Assembly: GCA_902782305.1 (NCBI GenBank)
Contig: CACZMV010000004.1
Span: 62,001-126,000 of the forward strand
Direction of reading: 5' to 3'
Length of the DNA stretch: 64,000 bases
Origin: an uncultured Prevotellaceae bacterium
Lineage (GTDB): Bacteria > Bacteroidota > Bacteroidia > Bacteroidales > Bacteroidaceae
Shown here: one piece after another, positions 26,334 to 34,889 of the stretch
Numbering within the stretch: position 1 is the first letter of the stretch
Layout: the number at the start of each line of letters is the position of its first letter
Translations under genes and position numbers: made by a program
The notes under the pieces: model-generated
The model's input: only the letters and a program-made list of their open reading frames with translations
Told to the model about the DNA's origin: nothing
Databases searched by the model: none

Positions 26334-27493
26334 TGGGCAGCAAGATAATTGCGAACAGGATTGGCATACATGGTCAGCAAGCGCTCACGAAGGAAAGCCT
26401 CATCCTTGTTGGGGATGTTTATTTTGGCTATCTGACCCTGCAGATACTTCTCGAAACGCTGAACGTCAGCGGAGGTATAATGACTGGAATCACTTGAAAC
26501 ACCAGAATGCTCTAGAATATCCAGAGCGATATAGTTGCAAGGATACAGACGGTAGTTACGATGCAGTTCGTGATCAATGCGCTGACTAAGTGCTGTGAAG
26601 AAATCGTTTTTAGGCATATCAGCCAACTCATCTATCCAGGTATTAATAGGCTGGGCACACTGGTAATGTACACGTCCCTTATAACCAAAGATGCCCGTCT
26701 TCATGTTGTCCAAATCGTCCTGCTTACTCTTTTTGAAGTTAGGATTGTCGCGTTTCTGTTGGAACTCTTGCGCCTTCAGGTAGTCGCAAGGATCAAACTC
26801 GTAGCTGATTGTCAAGGGCACGATATTCAAGTCACGGAGCTTATCAGCAAAACTACCTTCCCCTCCCATAGCCAGCATCTTCAGTACAGAGTCCTGCGTA
26901 TGGTCACTGGAATCCTTGGCACGTCCCTCACGCTGGGCAATCCAGATATTCTCATGCTTTTGTGTAACAGCATAATGGATATAACTGCTCATCAACTGAC
27001 TGGAACGCATCATCTCGTGAGCTGTCAATCCACGACGAACGGTAAAAGCTTTGTTCATACGGACAAGACGCTTAATCCAAGGATAAATGAGCAGGTTGTC
27101 ACCAATACCAATCTCCACAGTAGTAGGATAGCCATGGTCTACCAGCATCACATCCAGAAAAGCAGAGTCGAGTACGATATCACGATGATTGGAAAGGAAC
27201 GTGTAACGGTTCGTCTTATCAACGGGCAGAGCTTGATCCTCAAAGGTACAGCCATCGGTATGTTTACGAATAATATGTCGCACGACAGGTTTCATGAAAC
27301 GCTTTTGGAAGTCGAGCGGTGTCTTGACACCCGTAAAGGCCAGTCGAAGCACGCCATTACGGATAACCTTCGGCAACCACGGGGTAAAACCTTTCAGCAT
27401 CCTTGAGAACTGACGGTCATTAATTAGATCCTCGAAAGCCTGTTTCATTTCACCCTCTTCATAAGGGCGAATCTCATCGTACTCATTACTCAT
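26330..27493 (-). CDS. Glycerol-3-phosphate/1-acylglycerol-phosphate acyltransferase family protein
   Basis: A 387-residue protein of the PlsC-like superfamily. FLSNHRDIVLDSAFLDVML carries the catalytic H-x4-D motif (NHRDIVLDS), and IWIAQREGRAKDSSDHT is the second substrate-binding block. No strong membrane helix is seen; probably peripheral membrane. It transfers an acyl group during phospholipid or lipid A-like synthesis; precise substrate unknown. It lies 12 nt after ddl in a conserved envelope-related operon. Confidence 0.85.
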   Translation of the reverse strand: MSNEYDEIRPYEEGEMKQAFEDLINDRQFSRMLKGFTPWLPKVIRNGVLRLAFTGVKTPLDFQKRFMKPVVRHIIRKHTDGCTFEDQALPVDKTNRYTFLSNHRDIVLDSAFLDVMLVDHGYPTTVEIGIGDNLLIYPWIKRLVRMNKAFTVRRGLTAHEMMRSSQLMSSYIHYAVTQKHENIWIAQREGRAKDSSDHTQDSVLKMLAMGGEGSFADKLRDLNIVPLTISYEFDPCDYLKAQEFQQKRDNPNFKKSKQDDLDNMKTGIFGYKGRVHYQCAQPINTWIDELADMPKNDFFTALSQRIDHELHRNYRLYPCNYIALDILEHSGVSSDSSHYTSADVQRFEKYLQGQIAKINIPNKDEAFLRERLLTMYANPVRNYLAAQ

Positions 27494-27505
27494 ATTTCTT
27501 ACCTC

Positions 27506-28495
27506 TTAGAACTGGTTTTCAACAATATCAGTCAGCACATCCTTCATCTCCAGACCTGCGGCACGTACTTGCTGAGGAATGAAGCTGGTAGGTGTCATAC
27601 CTGGTGTTGTGTTTACCTCAAGCATCCATATCTTTCCTTCCTTCGAAATGATATAGTCGATACGGATAATACCATTGCAGTGCAAGATGTCATAGATATG
27701 ACTGGTTATCTCACGAACACGACGGGTAACATCCTCAGAGAGGCGGGCAGGAGTAATCTCCTGGACCTGTCCATTGTATTTGGCATCATAATCGAAGAAC
27801 TCGTTATTGGTAACCACCTCTGTAGCTGGTAGCACCACTGACTTCTCCCTGGTCTTATACACACCAATGGAAATCTCTGTACCCTCCAGATACTGTTCAA
27901 CCATAATCTCATCGCTCTCCAACATAGCCTTACGAATGGCAGGAGCCAACTGGTCCTTGTTCTTAACCTTAGAAACGCCGAATGATGAACCATCAGCAGC
28001 AGGCTTTACAAAGCAAGGCATACCGATGCGCTGTTCTATCTCATCGTCGCTTACTAGTTGCTCATATCCTTGACGGATCAGCAGGGAGTCTGCCACAGCA
28101 ACACCATAGCCACGCAGATACTGGTTAAGCACAAACTTATCGAACGTCATAGCCTCAACCAAAACGCCACTGGTAGAATAAGGTATATCTACCAAATCCA
28201 GATAACCCTGCAGGATACCATTCTCACCAGGGGTACCATGTATGGTAATGTAGGCATAGTCAAATAGTTTTGCTTTCCCATCTTCAATAAACGAAAAGTC
28301 GTTACGGTCTATCTTGGCAGTAATACCACCAGGAAGCTCAACATGCCAATCTTGACCTTTGATGTCGACGATATAGACATTGTAACGCTCCTTGTCGAAG
28401 AACGAATAAAGACCTTGTGCTGAGCGCAACGATACGTCGTGCTCGGAAGAGTCGCCACCACAGATGATGGCAATGTTACGTTTTAATTGTTTCAT
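27506..28495 (-). CDS. ddl: D-alanine--D-alanine ligase
   Basis: A 329-residue ATP-grasp enzyme that makes the D-Ala-D-Ala dipeptide for peptidoglycan. IAIICGGDSSEHDVSLRSAQ, HGTPGENGILQGYLDLVDIPYS, CFVKPADGSS-type block (FVKPAADGSSFGVSKV), EGTEISIGVY and WMLEVNTTPGMTPTSFIPQQ are all family motifs. Length is normal. The start overlaps the rluD stop by 4 nt. Confidence 0.96.
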   Translation of the reverse strand: MKQLKRNIAIICGGDSSEHDVSLRSAQGLYSFFDKERYNVYIVDIKGQDWHVELPGGITAKIDRNDFSFIEDGKAKLFDYAYITIHGTPGENGILQGYLDLVDIPYSTSGVLVEAMTFDKFVLNQYLRGYGVAVADSLLIRQGYEQLVSDDEIEQRIGMPCFVKPAADGSSFGVSKVKNKDQLAPAIRKAMLESDEIMVEQYLEGTEISIGVYKTREKSVVLPATEVVTNNEFFDYDAKYNGQVQEITPARLSEDVTRRVREITSHIYDILHCNGIIRIDYIISKEGKIWMLEVNTTPGMTPTSFIPQQVRAAGLEMKDVLTDIVENQF

Positions 28496-29556
28496 TGTGT
28501 ATTATTACTTTTTATATATTTTCTCCATTTTTCTATCAGTTCACTCATATCATCAGCCAACTCACTGGTAAAGTCCATCTGTTCATGAGTAACAGGATGA
28601 ACAAAGCCTAACGTCTTGGCATGCAGAGCCTGTCGATTGCAGAGCTTCAGACAATTCTGAATGTAAGCTTTATAAGAAGCAGTACGCTCTCCTCTCAGGA
28701 TTTCCATTCCTCCATAACGCTCATCAGCAAACAGAGGATGACCGATATGCTTCATGTGAGCACGTATCTGATGGGTACGTCCTGTTTCCAGTCTGCACTC
28801 CACCAATGTGGTATAACCAAAGCGCTCCAACACACGATAGTGGGTAACAGCACTCTTGCCGATTTCCGAACCAGGAGGGAAGACAGCCATGCGCTGACGA
28901 TCCTTAGGGTCACGTCCGATGTTACCTTCTATACGACCCGTGTCTTCCGTAAAGTTTCCCCATACCAAAGCTTGATAGGAGCGATGGGTATCATGATTAA
29001 AGAACTGAGCACCCAGCTCTGTCTTAGCCTCAGGGGTCTTAGCCACAACAAGCAGTCCACTGGTGTCCTTATCAATACGATGAACCAGTCCGACACTAGG
29101 GTCGTTGGGATCATAGCTCGGCAGGTTGCGCAAATGCCACGCTATGGCATTGACCAGCGTACCGTGGAAATTTCCTACTCCTGGATGAACCACCATACCT
29201 GCTGGTTTGTTAATTACCATCAGTTGGTCGTCCTCATAGACAACATTCAGAGGTATTTCCTCTGGTTCGATGGTTGTGTCGTAATGAGGGCGGTCGAGCA
29301 TCAAGGTAACGATATCACCTGGACGAACCTTGTAATTGCTCTTGACGGGCGTTCCGTTTACCTGTATGAAACCTGCATCGGCTGCTTTCTGGATTCGATT
29401 GCGAGAGGAGTGAGGAAGATGCTCCGACATATACTTGTCGATGCGAACAGGCACCTGACCATGATCCACCTCCATGCGCATATGCTCATAGAGTTGACCG
29501 TCAGACGACTCTTCCACGTCATCCATTAATTCAATATCATCCAGTTCCTCTGTCAT
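28492..29556 (-). CDS. rluD: Ribosomal large subunit pseudouridine synthase, RluD family
   Basis: A 354-residue protein: an N-terminal S4 RNA-binding domain (RIDKYMSEHLPHSSRNRIQKA) followed by the catalytic domain with VHRIDKDTSGLLVVAKT (catalytic Asp in HRIDKDTSG), VECRLETGRTHQIRAHM and the typical end. It isomerises uridines in 23S rRNA. It follows the PASTA gene by 4 nt and overlaps ddl. Confidence 0.94.
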   Translation of the reverse strand: MTEELDDIELMDDVEESSDGQLYEHMRMEVDHGQVPVRIDKYMSEHLPHSSRNRIQKAADAGFIQVNGTPVKSNYKVRPGDIVTLMLDRPHYDTTIEPEEIPLNVVYEDDQLMVINKPAGMVVHPGVGNFHGTLVNAIAWHLRNLPSYDPNDPSVGLVHRIDKDTSGLLVVAKTPEAKTELGAQFFNHDTHRSYQALVWGNFTEDTGRIEGNIGRDPKDRQRMAVFPPGSEIGKSAVTHYRVLERFGYTTLVECRLETGRTHQIRAHMKHIGHPLFADERYGGMEILRGERTASYKAYIQNCLKLCNRQALHAKTLGFVHPVTHEQMDFTSELADDMSELIEKWRKYIKSNNTQ

Positions 29557-29560
29557 ATCT

Positions 29561-30196
29561 CTAATTTACAGATGGCTCCTTAACCTCTTCAAATTCATCA
29601 ACCTCACTTTCTCCTACCGGCTCAACATATAAAATGGAGTCAGCATCGTCGAAGGTCCCTTTTCCCACCATCAATGTCAGCGGATAGTCTATGGGGATGC
29701 GATCTCCATTGGAAATCCTACGACCTTGGCATAAAATACCATACACCCAATCTTTCTCGCCGTCTATCAGCTGGGGAGCGGTCAAACGGAAACCCATTGC
29801 CATCAAGCGAGCCTCAGCCTCGCGAAGACTTGAGTTATCAACGATATCAGGAATGGCAAATGTTGGTGAATGGGGTGAATTGACGGTAACATAAATAATA
29901 TGTCCCTGTTTCACCTTCTGACCAAAGGCGGGCGTCTGAGCCAAAACGCTGTTAGCTGGCAGTTGTTTGTTATAACCAGAGTCGTTGACTACAATAGCCA
30001 GACCTTTCTCGTCTAAGAGCGCATAAGCCTTTTCATAAGTCATGCCTTTCAAGTCGGGCACCACAATACCTTCTCCATGATGCGTATAGGCATCCAGTCC
30101 AAAACCGATACCAACACACAACAGAATGACAACAAGAACCATTGCCATCAAGTGACGTATTATATAATTGCCAAACAGCTTTCTCAGGAAATTCAT
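29561..30196 (-). CDS. PASTA-domain membrane protein
   Basis: About 211 residues. A single N-terminal membrane helix (MAMVLVVILLCVGIGFGLDAY) is followed by PASTA repeats (VVPDLKGMTYEKAYALLDEKGLAIVV, AIPDIVDNSSLREAEARLMAMGFRL). PASTA domains bind peptidoglycan fragments. There is no kinase domain, as usual for Bacteroidetes stand-alone PASTA proteins at this locus. The start is placed at the ATG at 30196; the GTG just before it at 30199 is also possible. First gene of the operon that runs through rluD, ddl, the acyltransferase and the NigD-like gene. Confidence 0.85.
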   Translation of the reverse strand: MNFLRKLFGNYIIRHLMAMVLVVILLCVGIGFGLDAYTHHGEGIVVPDLKGMTYEKAYALLDEKGLAIVVNDSGYNKQLPANSVLAQTPAFGQKVKQGHIIYVTVNSPHSPTFAIPDIVDNSSLREAEARLMAMGFRLTAPQLIDGEKDWVYGILCQGRRISNGDRIPIDYPLTLMVGKGTFDDADSILYVEPVGESEVDEFEEVKEPSVN

Positions 30197-30231
30197 CACG
30201 TACCTTATTTATAATATACTTTTCTAAGGAG

Positions 30232-30262
30232 CAAAAGTACAAAGAATTCTCGAGACAACAAA
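30232..30262 (-). promoter_or_regulatory. Promoter of the PASTA-rluD-ddl operon
   Basis: On the minus strand TACTTTTG (30239 to 30232), with a TTTG-like box (30262 to 30259) 19 nt upstream, about 36 nt before the start codon. Confidence 0.65.
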
Positions 30263-30298
30263 AAAATTGGGTATATTTCTATGAAAACATACCCAATT
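30261..30298 (-). terminator. Intrinsic terminator after rpmH
   Basis: AATTGGGTAT (30265-30274) pairs perfectly with ATACCCAATT (30289-30298). On the minus strand the stem is followed by a run of T. It lies 25 nt after the rpmH stop and partly overlaps the promoter of the next operon. Confidence 0.8.
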
Positions 30299-30322
30299 CT
30301 TATCACTGAGACTATTCAGGGA

Positions 30323-30478
30323 TTACTTTCCGTGATGCTCGTCAGATACAGTTAACTTCTTACGACCCTTAGCGCGGCGAGAAGCCAGTACGCGACGGCC
30401 ATTCTTTGTTGCCATGCGCTCGCGGAAACCATGCTTGTTCACGCGACGACGATTGTGTGGCTGAAATGTTCTTTTCAT
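30323..30478 (-). CDS. rpmH: 50S ribosomal protein L34
   Basis: A 51-residue ORF read directly from the minus strand: [20 protein letters not shown], then [20 protein letters not shown], ending [11 protein letters not shown]. It is a clear L34, a basic protein of the large ribosomal subunit, with a short Bacteroidetes-type C-terminal extension. It has its own promoter and terminator and is divergent from efp. Confidence 0.97.
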   Translation of the reverse strand: MKRTFQPHNRRRVNKHGFRERMATKNGRRVLASRRAKGRKKLTVSDEHHGK

Positions 30479-30545
30479 TGTTCTATCGTTATTTTATTTG
30501 TTATAATTCGACTATATCCGCTCCGAAAACTAGAGTTTCGGGGTG

Positions 30546-30577
30546 CAAAATTACATAATTATTTCTAATTGTGCAAG
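30546..30577 (-). promoter_or_regulatory. Promoter of rpmH
   Basis: On the minus strand TAATTTTG (30553 to 30546) with CTTG (30577 to 30574), 20 nt apart. The roughly 70-nt leader contains a small CCGAAA/TTTCGG hairpin near 30516-30540. Confidence 0.65.
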
Positions 30578-30626
30578 TTTCAAGCGAAATTTCTCTCTAT
30601 TTTATTCATTTTTCACGAAAAAGTTG

Positions 30627-30634
30627 TACCTTTG
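30627..30634 (+). promoter_or_regulatory. -7 box of the efp promoter
   Basis: TACCTTTG, a canonical -7 box, 53 nt before the efp ATG. The upstream -33 box is weak. Confidence 0.6.
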
Positions 30635-30687
30635 CAGCCGAAATCGGCGCAAAATGACAATTCACATATTATAATAGTACTATTTTT

Positions 30688-31254
30688 ATGATTAATTCAC
30701 AAGACATTAAGAAAGGAACCGCCATCCGTATGGACGGTGCCATTTGGGTTTGCATTGACTTCCAGCATCGTAAGCCTGGTAAGGGCAACACCATCATGAA
30801 CATCAAGATGAAGAACGTTACCGATGGCCGTGTGTTGGAGCGCCGCTACAACATCGGTGAGAAACTCGAGGACGTTGTCATCGAACACCGCGACTATCAG
30901 TATCTGTATGAAGACCAGGAAGGTCGTATCTTCATGAACCAGGAAACTTTCGAGCAGATTCCCATTGCCAATGACCTCGTTATTGGTCATGAGTACATGA
31001 AGGAAGGCGATGTAGTATCAGTAGTCAGCGACACTACCGATGGAACCATCCTGTATGCCGAGATGCCCGTTAAGACCATCCTGAAGGTGGTTCACTCTGA
31101 GCCTGGCATCAAGGGCGATACTGCTACCAACACCCTGAAGCCCGCAACGCTGGAGACTGGTGTAGAGGTTCGCGTTCCCCTGTTCATCAACGAGGGCGAC
31201 CTGATTCAGGTTGACACCCGTGATGGCTCTTATCTGGCTCGTGCAAAAGAGTAA
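30688..31254 (+). CDS. efp: Translation elongation factor P
   Basis: A 188-residue protein that relieves ribosome stalling at consecutive prolines. KKGTAIRMDGAIWVCIDFQHRKPGKGNT contains the KPGKG loop whose lysine contacts the peptidyl-transferase centre. The OB domains end with LFINEGDLIQVDTRDGSYLARA. Normal length. The glycosyltransferase start follows its stop by one base, so they are probably co-transcribed. Confidence 0.96.
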   Translation: MINSQDIKKGTAIRMDGAIWVCIDFQHRKPGKGNTIMNIKMKNVTDGRVLERRYNIGEKLEDVVIEHRDYQYLYEDQEGRIFMNQETFEQIPIANDLVIGHEYMKEGDVVSVVSDTTDGTILYAEMPVKTILKVVHSEPGIKGDTATNTLKPATLETGVEVRVPLFINEGDLIQVDTRDGSYLARAKE

Positions 31255-31255
31255 G

Positions 31256-32224
31256 ATGAAGTATTCGATTATTGTACCTGTCTACAATCGCCCTGACGAA
31301 GTGGACGAGTTGCTTGAGAGTCTCAGCTCTCAAACACTGAAAGACTTTGAGGTAGTCATTGTAGAGGATGGTTCAAAGATTACATGTAAGGATGTTTGCG
31401 ACAAATACGCAAACATCCTTCATTTGCATTATTACTACAAGGAGAACAGCGGTCCTGGACAGAGCCGCAACTACGGTGTAGAGCGTGCCAATGGAGAGTA
31501 TGTGCTGATTGTCGACTCCGATGCTGTAGCTCCAGCTGGTTTCATGCAGGCTATTGATGACGAGTTACAACGACAACCTTCTGACGCATGGGGTGGACCT
31601 GATGCTGCTCATGAGTCATTTACTGATGTACAGAAAGCCATCTCCTATGCCATGACCTCGTTCTTTACTACGGGTGGCATTCGTGGAGGCAAAAAGCAGT
31701 TGGACAAGTTCTATCCCCGTTCGTTCAACCTGGGCATTCGTCGTGAAGCCTATCTGGCCTTGGGTGGTTTCTCTAAGACCCGCTTCTCGAAGATGTCGCT
31801 GTATGGCGAGGACATTGATTTCTCCATCCGCATCTATAAGGCAGGCTATAGCTGTCGCCTCTTCCCAGAGGCTTGGGTATGGCACAAGCGTCGTACTGAC
31901 TTCCGTAAGTTCTGGCGACAGGTCTATAATAGTGGCTATGCCCGTATCAATCTCTGGCGTATGTATCCAGAGGCATTGAAACCCGTCCATGCCCTACCCT
32001 CCGTATTTACCCTTGGTGTCGTTGGCCTGATAGTACTTGCTCCATTCACTTGTGGCTGGTCGTTGGCATTATTATTGCTTTATGCCTTGCTCATCCTCAT
32101 TGATTCCAGTATCCAGTCAAAGAGTTTGAAAGTAGGATTCCTTGCTGTTGCCGCTGTTTTTGTACAGCTCATCGGCTATGGCATAGGATTCTTGGAATCG
32201 CTCTTTAGCGGAAAGTTGCGCTAG
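31256..32224 (+). CDS. Family 2 glycosyltransferase with C-terminal membrane segments
   Basis: A 322-residue protein. YSIIVPVYNRPDEVDELLESL, VVIVEDGS and VLIVDSDAVAP (DxD) form the GT-A nucleotide-sugar site, and WHKRRTDFRKFWRQVYNSGYAR is the acceptor-side helix region. Two or more hydrophobic segments at the end (VFTLGVVGLIVLAPF, FLAVAAVFVQLIGYGIGFL) anchor it to the inner membrane. The sugar and acceptor are unknown. The ATG at 31256 is used because upstream codons overlap efp. Confidence 0.88.
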   Translation: MKYSIIVPVYNRPDEVDELLESLSSQTLKDFEVVIVEDGSKITCKDVCDKYANILHLHYYYKENSGPGQSRNYGVERANGEYVLIVDSDAVAPAGFMQAIDDELQRQPSDAWGGPDAAHESFTDVQKAISYAMTSFFTTGGIRGGKKQLDKFYPRSFNLGIRREAYLALGGFSKTRFSKMSLYGEDIDFSIRIYKAGYSCRLFPEAWVWHKRRTDFRKFWRQVYNSGYARINLWRMYPEALKPVHALPSVFTLGVVGLIVLAPFTCGWSLALLLLYALLILIDSSIQSKSLKVGFLAVAAVFVQLIGYGIGFLESLFSGKLR

Positions 32225-32227
32225 ACG

Positions 32228-32914
32228 ATGGACAAGCTGAACATCAACCAATGGGCTGAAGAGGACAGACCTCGCGAAAAACTCATGCGATTAGGAGCCA
32301 ACGCTCTGTCGAATGCAGAGCTAATGGCCATTCTCATTGGATCAGGGAATACGAAGGAAAATGCTGTCGACTTGATGAAAAAAGTCTTGAACGATTGCAA
32401 CAACAACCTGAACACACTGGGAAAGATGAGCATACAGGACCTCTGCCGATACAACGGTATTGGCGAGGCAAAGGCCATTACCATCCTTGCAGCATGTGAA
32501 TTTGGCAAGCGACGTCAGATGGAAACTCCAGAAGAACGTCCAGACTTAGGTACGGCTACTCGTATCTATAACCACATGCACCCTGTATTGCAGGACAAGG
32601 ATGTAGAGGAGTTCTGGCTTCTGTTTATGAACCAGAACCATCGACTCATCAAGAAGATGTGCATAGCCCATGGAGGTATCAGCGAGGTAAGTGTCGACAT
32701 TCGTATCATCATACGCGAGGCTGTGCTGGCTAATGCCACCATCTTAGCAGTCTGTCATAACCATCCTTCTGGCAATCTGCTTCCCAGTTCAATGGATAAC
32801 GACCTGACTGATAGCATCAAGAGAGCCTGCAACCTCATGCGCATCCGTTTCCTTGACCACGTTATCATCACCGATGGTGCCTACTTCAGCTATCACGAAA
32901 GCGGAAGGCTGTAA
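32228..32914 (+). CDS. radC: RadC/JAB-domain protein
   Basis: A 228-residue protein. An N-terminal helix-hairpin-helix region (DLCRYNGIGEAKAITILAACEFGKR) precedes the JAB metalloprotease-like domain with AVCHNHPSGNLLPSSMDNDL (HxHPSG...D zinc motif). The historical DNA-repair role of RadC is doubtful; molecular function remains unsettled. It starts 3 nt after the glycosyltransferase stop. Confidence 0.93.
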   Translation: MDKLNINQWAEEDRPREKLMRLGANALSNAELMAILIGSGNTKENAVDLMKKVLNDCNNNLNTLGKMSIQDLCRYNGIGEAKAITILAACEFGKRRQMETPEERPDLGTATRIYNHMHPVLQDKDVEEFWLLFMNQNHRLIKKMCIAHGGISEVSVDIRIIIREAVLANATILAVCHNHPSGNLLPSSMDNDLTDSIKRACNLMRIRFLDHVIITDGAYFSYHESGRL

Positions 32915-32954
32915 ATAATTCATAATTATTAATGCATAATTCATAATTATTTCG

Positions 32955-32962
32955 TACTTTTG
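32955..32962 (+). promoter_or_regulatory. -7 box before the thioredoxin-fold lipoprotein
   Basis: TACTTTTG, 28 nt before the ATG at 32991, behind an AT-rich stretch with repeated TTCATAATTATT units. Confidence 0.6.
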
Positions 32963-32990
32963 CAGGCAAATAGAAAAATCAATAACGAAA

Positions 32991-34133
32991 ATGAAGAAAT
33001 ATGTAATCATAGCGTTGGCTGTGCTGGGCATGGCCTCCTGTAGCGAGAAGAAATTCCATGTGGAAGGTACTATTACTGAGGCACAAGACTCTGTGCTCTA
33101 CCTTGAGAATGTGGGTATCAACGAGATTAACGCCATCGACTCTGTCAAGCTCAGTGCCGACGGACAATTCTCTTTCAGTGGTGAGGCCACAGAGGCTCCA
33201 GAGTTCTATCGTCTGCGCATAGCCGACCAGATTATCAACGTTGCCATCGACTCCACAGAGACCGTTACTGTAAAGGCTGCCTATCCCAAGATGGCTACGG
33301 AGTATGAGATTAGCGGTTCAGAGAATTGTCAGAAAATCAAGGAACTTGCTCTTAAACAGATGGACCTTCAGCGTCGTGCCATCCTTATCAGCAGCGATGA
33401 GCATCTGACCGTTGACCAGTCGAACGACAGCATTCTCGGCCTCATCAAGCAGTATAAAAATGACGTAAAGAAGCAATACATCTTCCCTGCTCCTAACCAG
33501 TCGTATGCCTACTTCGCTTTGTTCCAGACACTGGGCAACATGCTGCTCTTCAATCCTCGTACTGACAAGGAAGACATCAAGGTGTTTGCAGCAGTAGCCA
33601 CCAGCTGGGATGCTTTATATCCCAATGCAGAGCGTGGAGCCAACCTCCACAATATCGCCATTGAGGGTATGAAGAATGTTCGCATCAACGAGGCCAACCA
33701 GGCTCAGACCATTGATGCCAGCAAGGTACAGACCACAGGACTCATCGACATTGCCCTGCCCGACAATAAAGGAAAGGTGCGCAAGCTGACAGAGCTGAAA
33801 GGCAAAGTTGTCCTGCTCGATTTCCATGTCTTCGCCACCAACGATTCACCTGCCCGCATTCTGTTGCTCCGCGAGTTGTACAACAAGTACCACAACCAGG
33901 GCTTTGAAATCTATCAGGTAAGCCTTGACCCAGACGAACATTTCTGGAAACAGCAGACCTCAGCCCTTCCTTGGATTAGTGTTCGCGAAGAGGCTGGCTT
34001 GAACTCTTCCACCATCCGCATCTACAATGTTCAGGGTGTTCCTGAGTTCTTCCTCATCGATCGTGGCAACAATCTTGTAGGTCGCTCTCAAACCATCAAG
34101 GATATTGAAGAGGCCATCAAGAATCTGCTGTAA
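32991..34133 (+). CDS. DUF4369-type thioredoxin-fold lipoprotein lacking the CxxC pair
   Basis: A 380-residue lipoprotein with Cys17 in MASCSEK. The N-terminal beta domain (HVEGTITEAQDSVLYLENVG) is of the DUF4369 kind. The C-terminal domain is TlpA/AhpC-like (GKVRKLTELKGKVVLLDFHVFATNDSPARILLLREL, VQGVPEFFLIDRGNNLVGR). Where TlpA-like proteins have WxxWC-x-x-C, this has HVFATNDSP, with no cysteine. So a redox role is unlikely despite the fold. The stop abuts the stop of the convergent response regulator. Confidence 0.85.
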   Translation: MKKYVIIALAVLGMASCSEKKFHVEGTITEAQDSVLYLENVGINEINAIDSVKLSADGQFSFSGEATEAPEFYRLRIADQIINVAIDSTETVTVKAAYPKMATEYEISGSENCQKIKELALKQMDLQRRAILISSDEHLTVDQSNDSILGLIKQYKNDVKKQYIFPAPNQSYAYFALFQTLGNMLLFNPRTDKEDIKVFAAVATSWDALYPNAERGANLHNIAIEGMKNVRINEANQAQTIDASKVQTTGLIDIALPDNKGKVRKLTELKGKVVLLDFHVFATNDSPARILLLRELYNKYHNQGFEIYQVSLDPDEHFWKQQTSALPWISVREEAGLNSSTIRIYNVQGVPEFFLIDRGNNLVGRSQTIKDIEEAIKNLL

Positions 34134-34889
34134 TCACATGGTATAGAAGGCCGATAATAATTCCTGCTTGAAATTCTTGCTGATTTTCAGCTCACGGTTA
34201 TTATCTAAAGGTTCATTCAGGATGCACACCGCATCCTGAATCTTTTTTATATTGTTGACATTAACGATATAGCGCTTATGAATCTGCACTAAATCAGTGG
34301 AATAATTCAGAATAACATCTGACGTGGTACGGTGGCGAAGCATATAAGTCTCCCCATTCATGCAAACCACTTCCCAGACCTTGCGTTCCTGATTGTAACG
34401 GAAGAAGGCGCACTCCGACAAACGGAGCGTCAGATGCTCATTCAGGGCATTCACCACCAAGATAAGGGGCAGATGATTCTCAGCATGTGCCGATTGTGGA
34501 ATACCCGTCAATTTGTTTTCATAGTATCTGGTCATAATCTGGCTCAACTCCTGCTCCGTAGGTGGTTTCAGCAGATAGTCGAATGCCTGACGACGAATGG
34601 CCTCCAACATATACTTGTCGTGTCCTGTGTAGAAAACAACTTTTGTCTCAGGCTTCAGTTCGTTGCGAATCATCGTACAGAACTCCAGTCCTGACATGGT
34701 AGGCAGTTCCACGTCCAGGAAAATCAAGTCAGGATCGGTATTCACGATTTTTGCTGCTGCCTCCTCTGCGTCAAACGCTGTTTCCACAACTTCTACGGAA
34801 TAGTTGCTCTCCAACATACGTCGCAACAGCTCTACAGCATCGTGGCTGTCATCTACGATAAAGGCTCTCGTCAGTTTCTTTTTGTTCAT
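34134..34889 (-). CDS. LytTR-family response regulator
   Basis: A 251-residue regulator. The receiver domain has FIVDDSHDA, LIFLDVELPTMSG (phospho-acceptor Asp), VVFYTGHD and DYLLKPP. The C-terminal LytTR DNA-binding domain includes YMLRHRTTSDVILNYSTDLVQIHKRYIVNV. It overlaps the kinase gene upstream by 4 nt and is clearly its partner. Confidence 0.92.
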   Translation of the reverse strand: MNKKKLTRAFIVDDSHDAVELLRRMLESNYSVEVVETAFDAEEAAAKIVNTDPDLIFLDVELPTMSGLEFCTMIRNELKPETKVVFYTGHDKYMLEAIRRQAFDYLLKPPTEQELSQIMTRYYENKLTGIPQSAHAENHLPLILVVNALNEHLTLRLSECAFFRYNQERKVWEVVCMNGETYMLRHRTTSDVILNYSTDLVQIHKRYIVNVNNIKKIQDAVCILNEPLDNNRELKISKNFKQELLSAFYTM

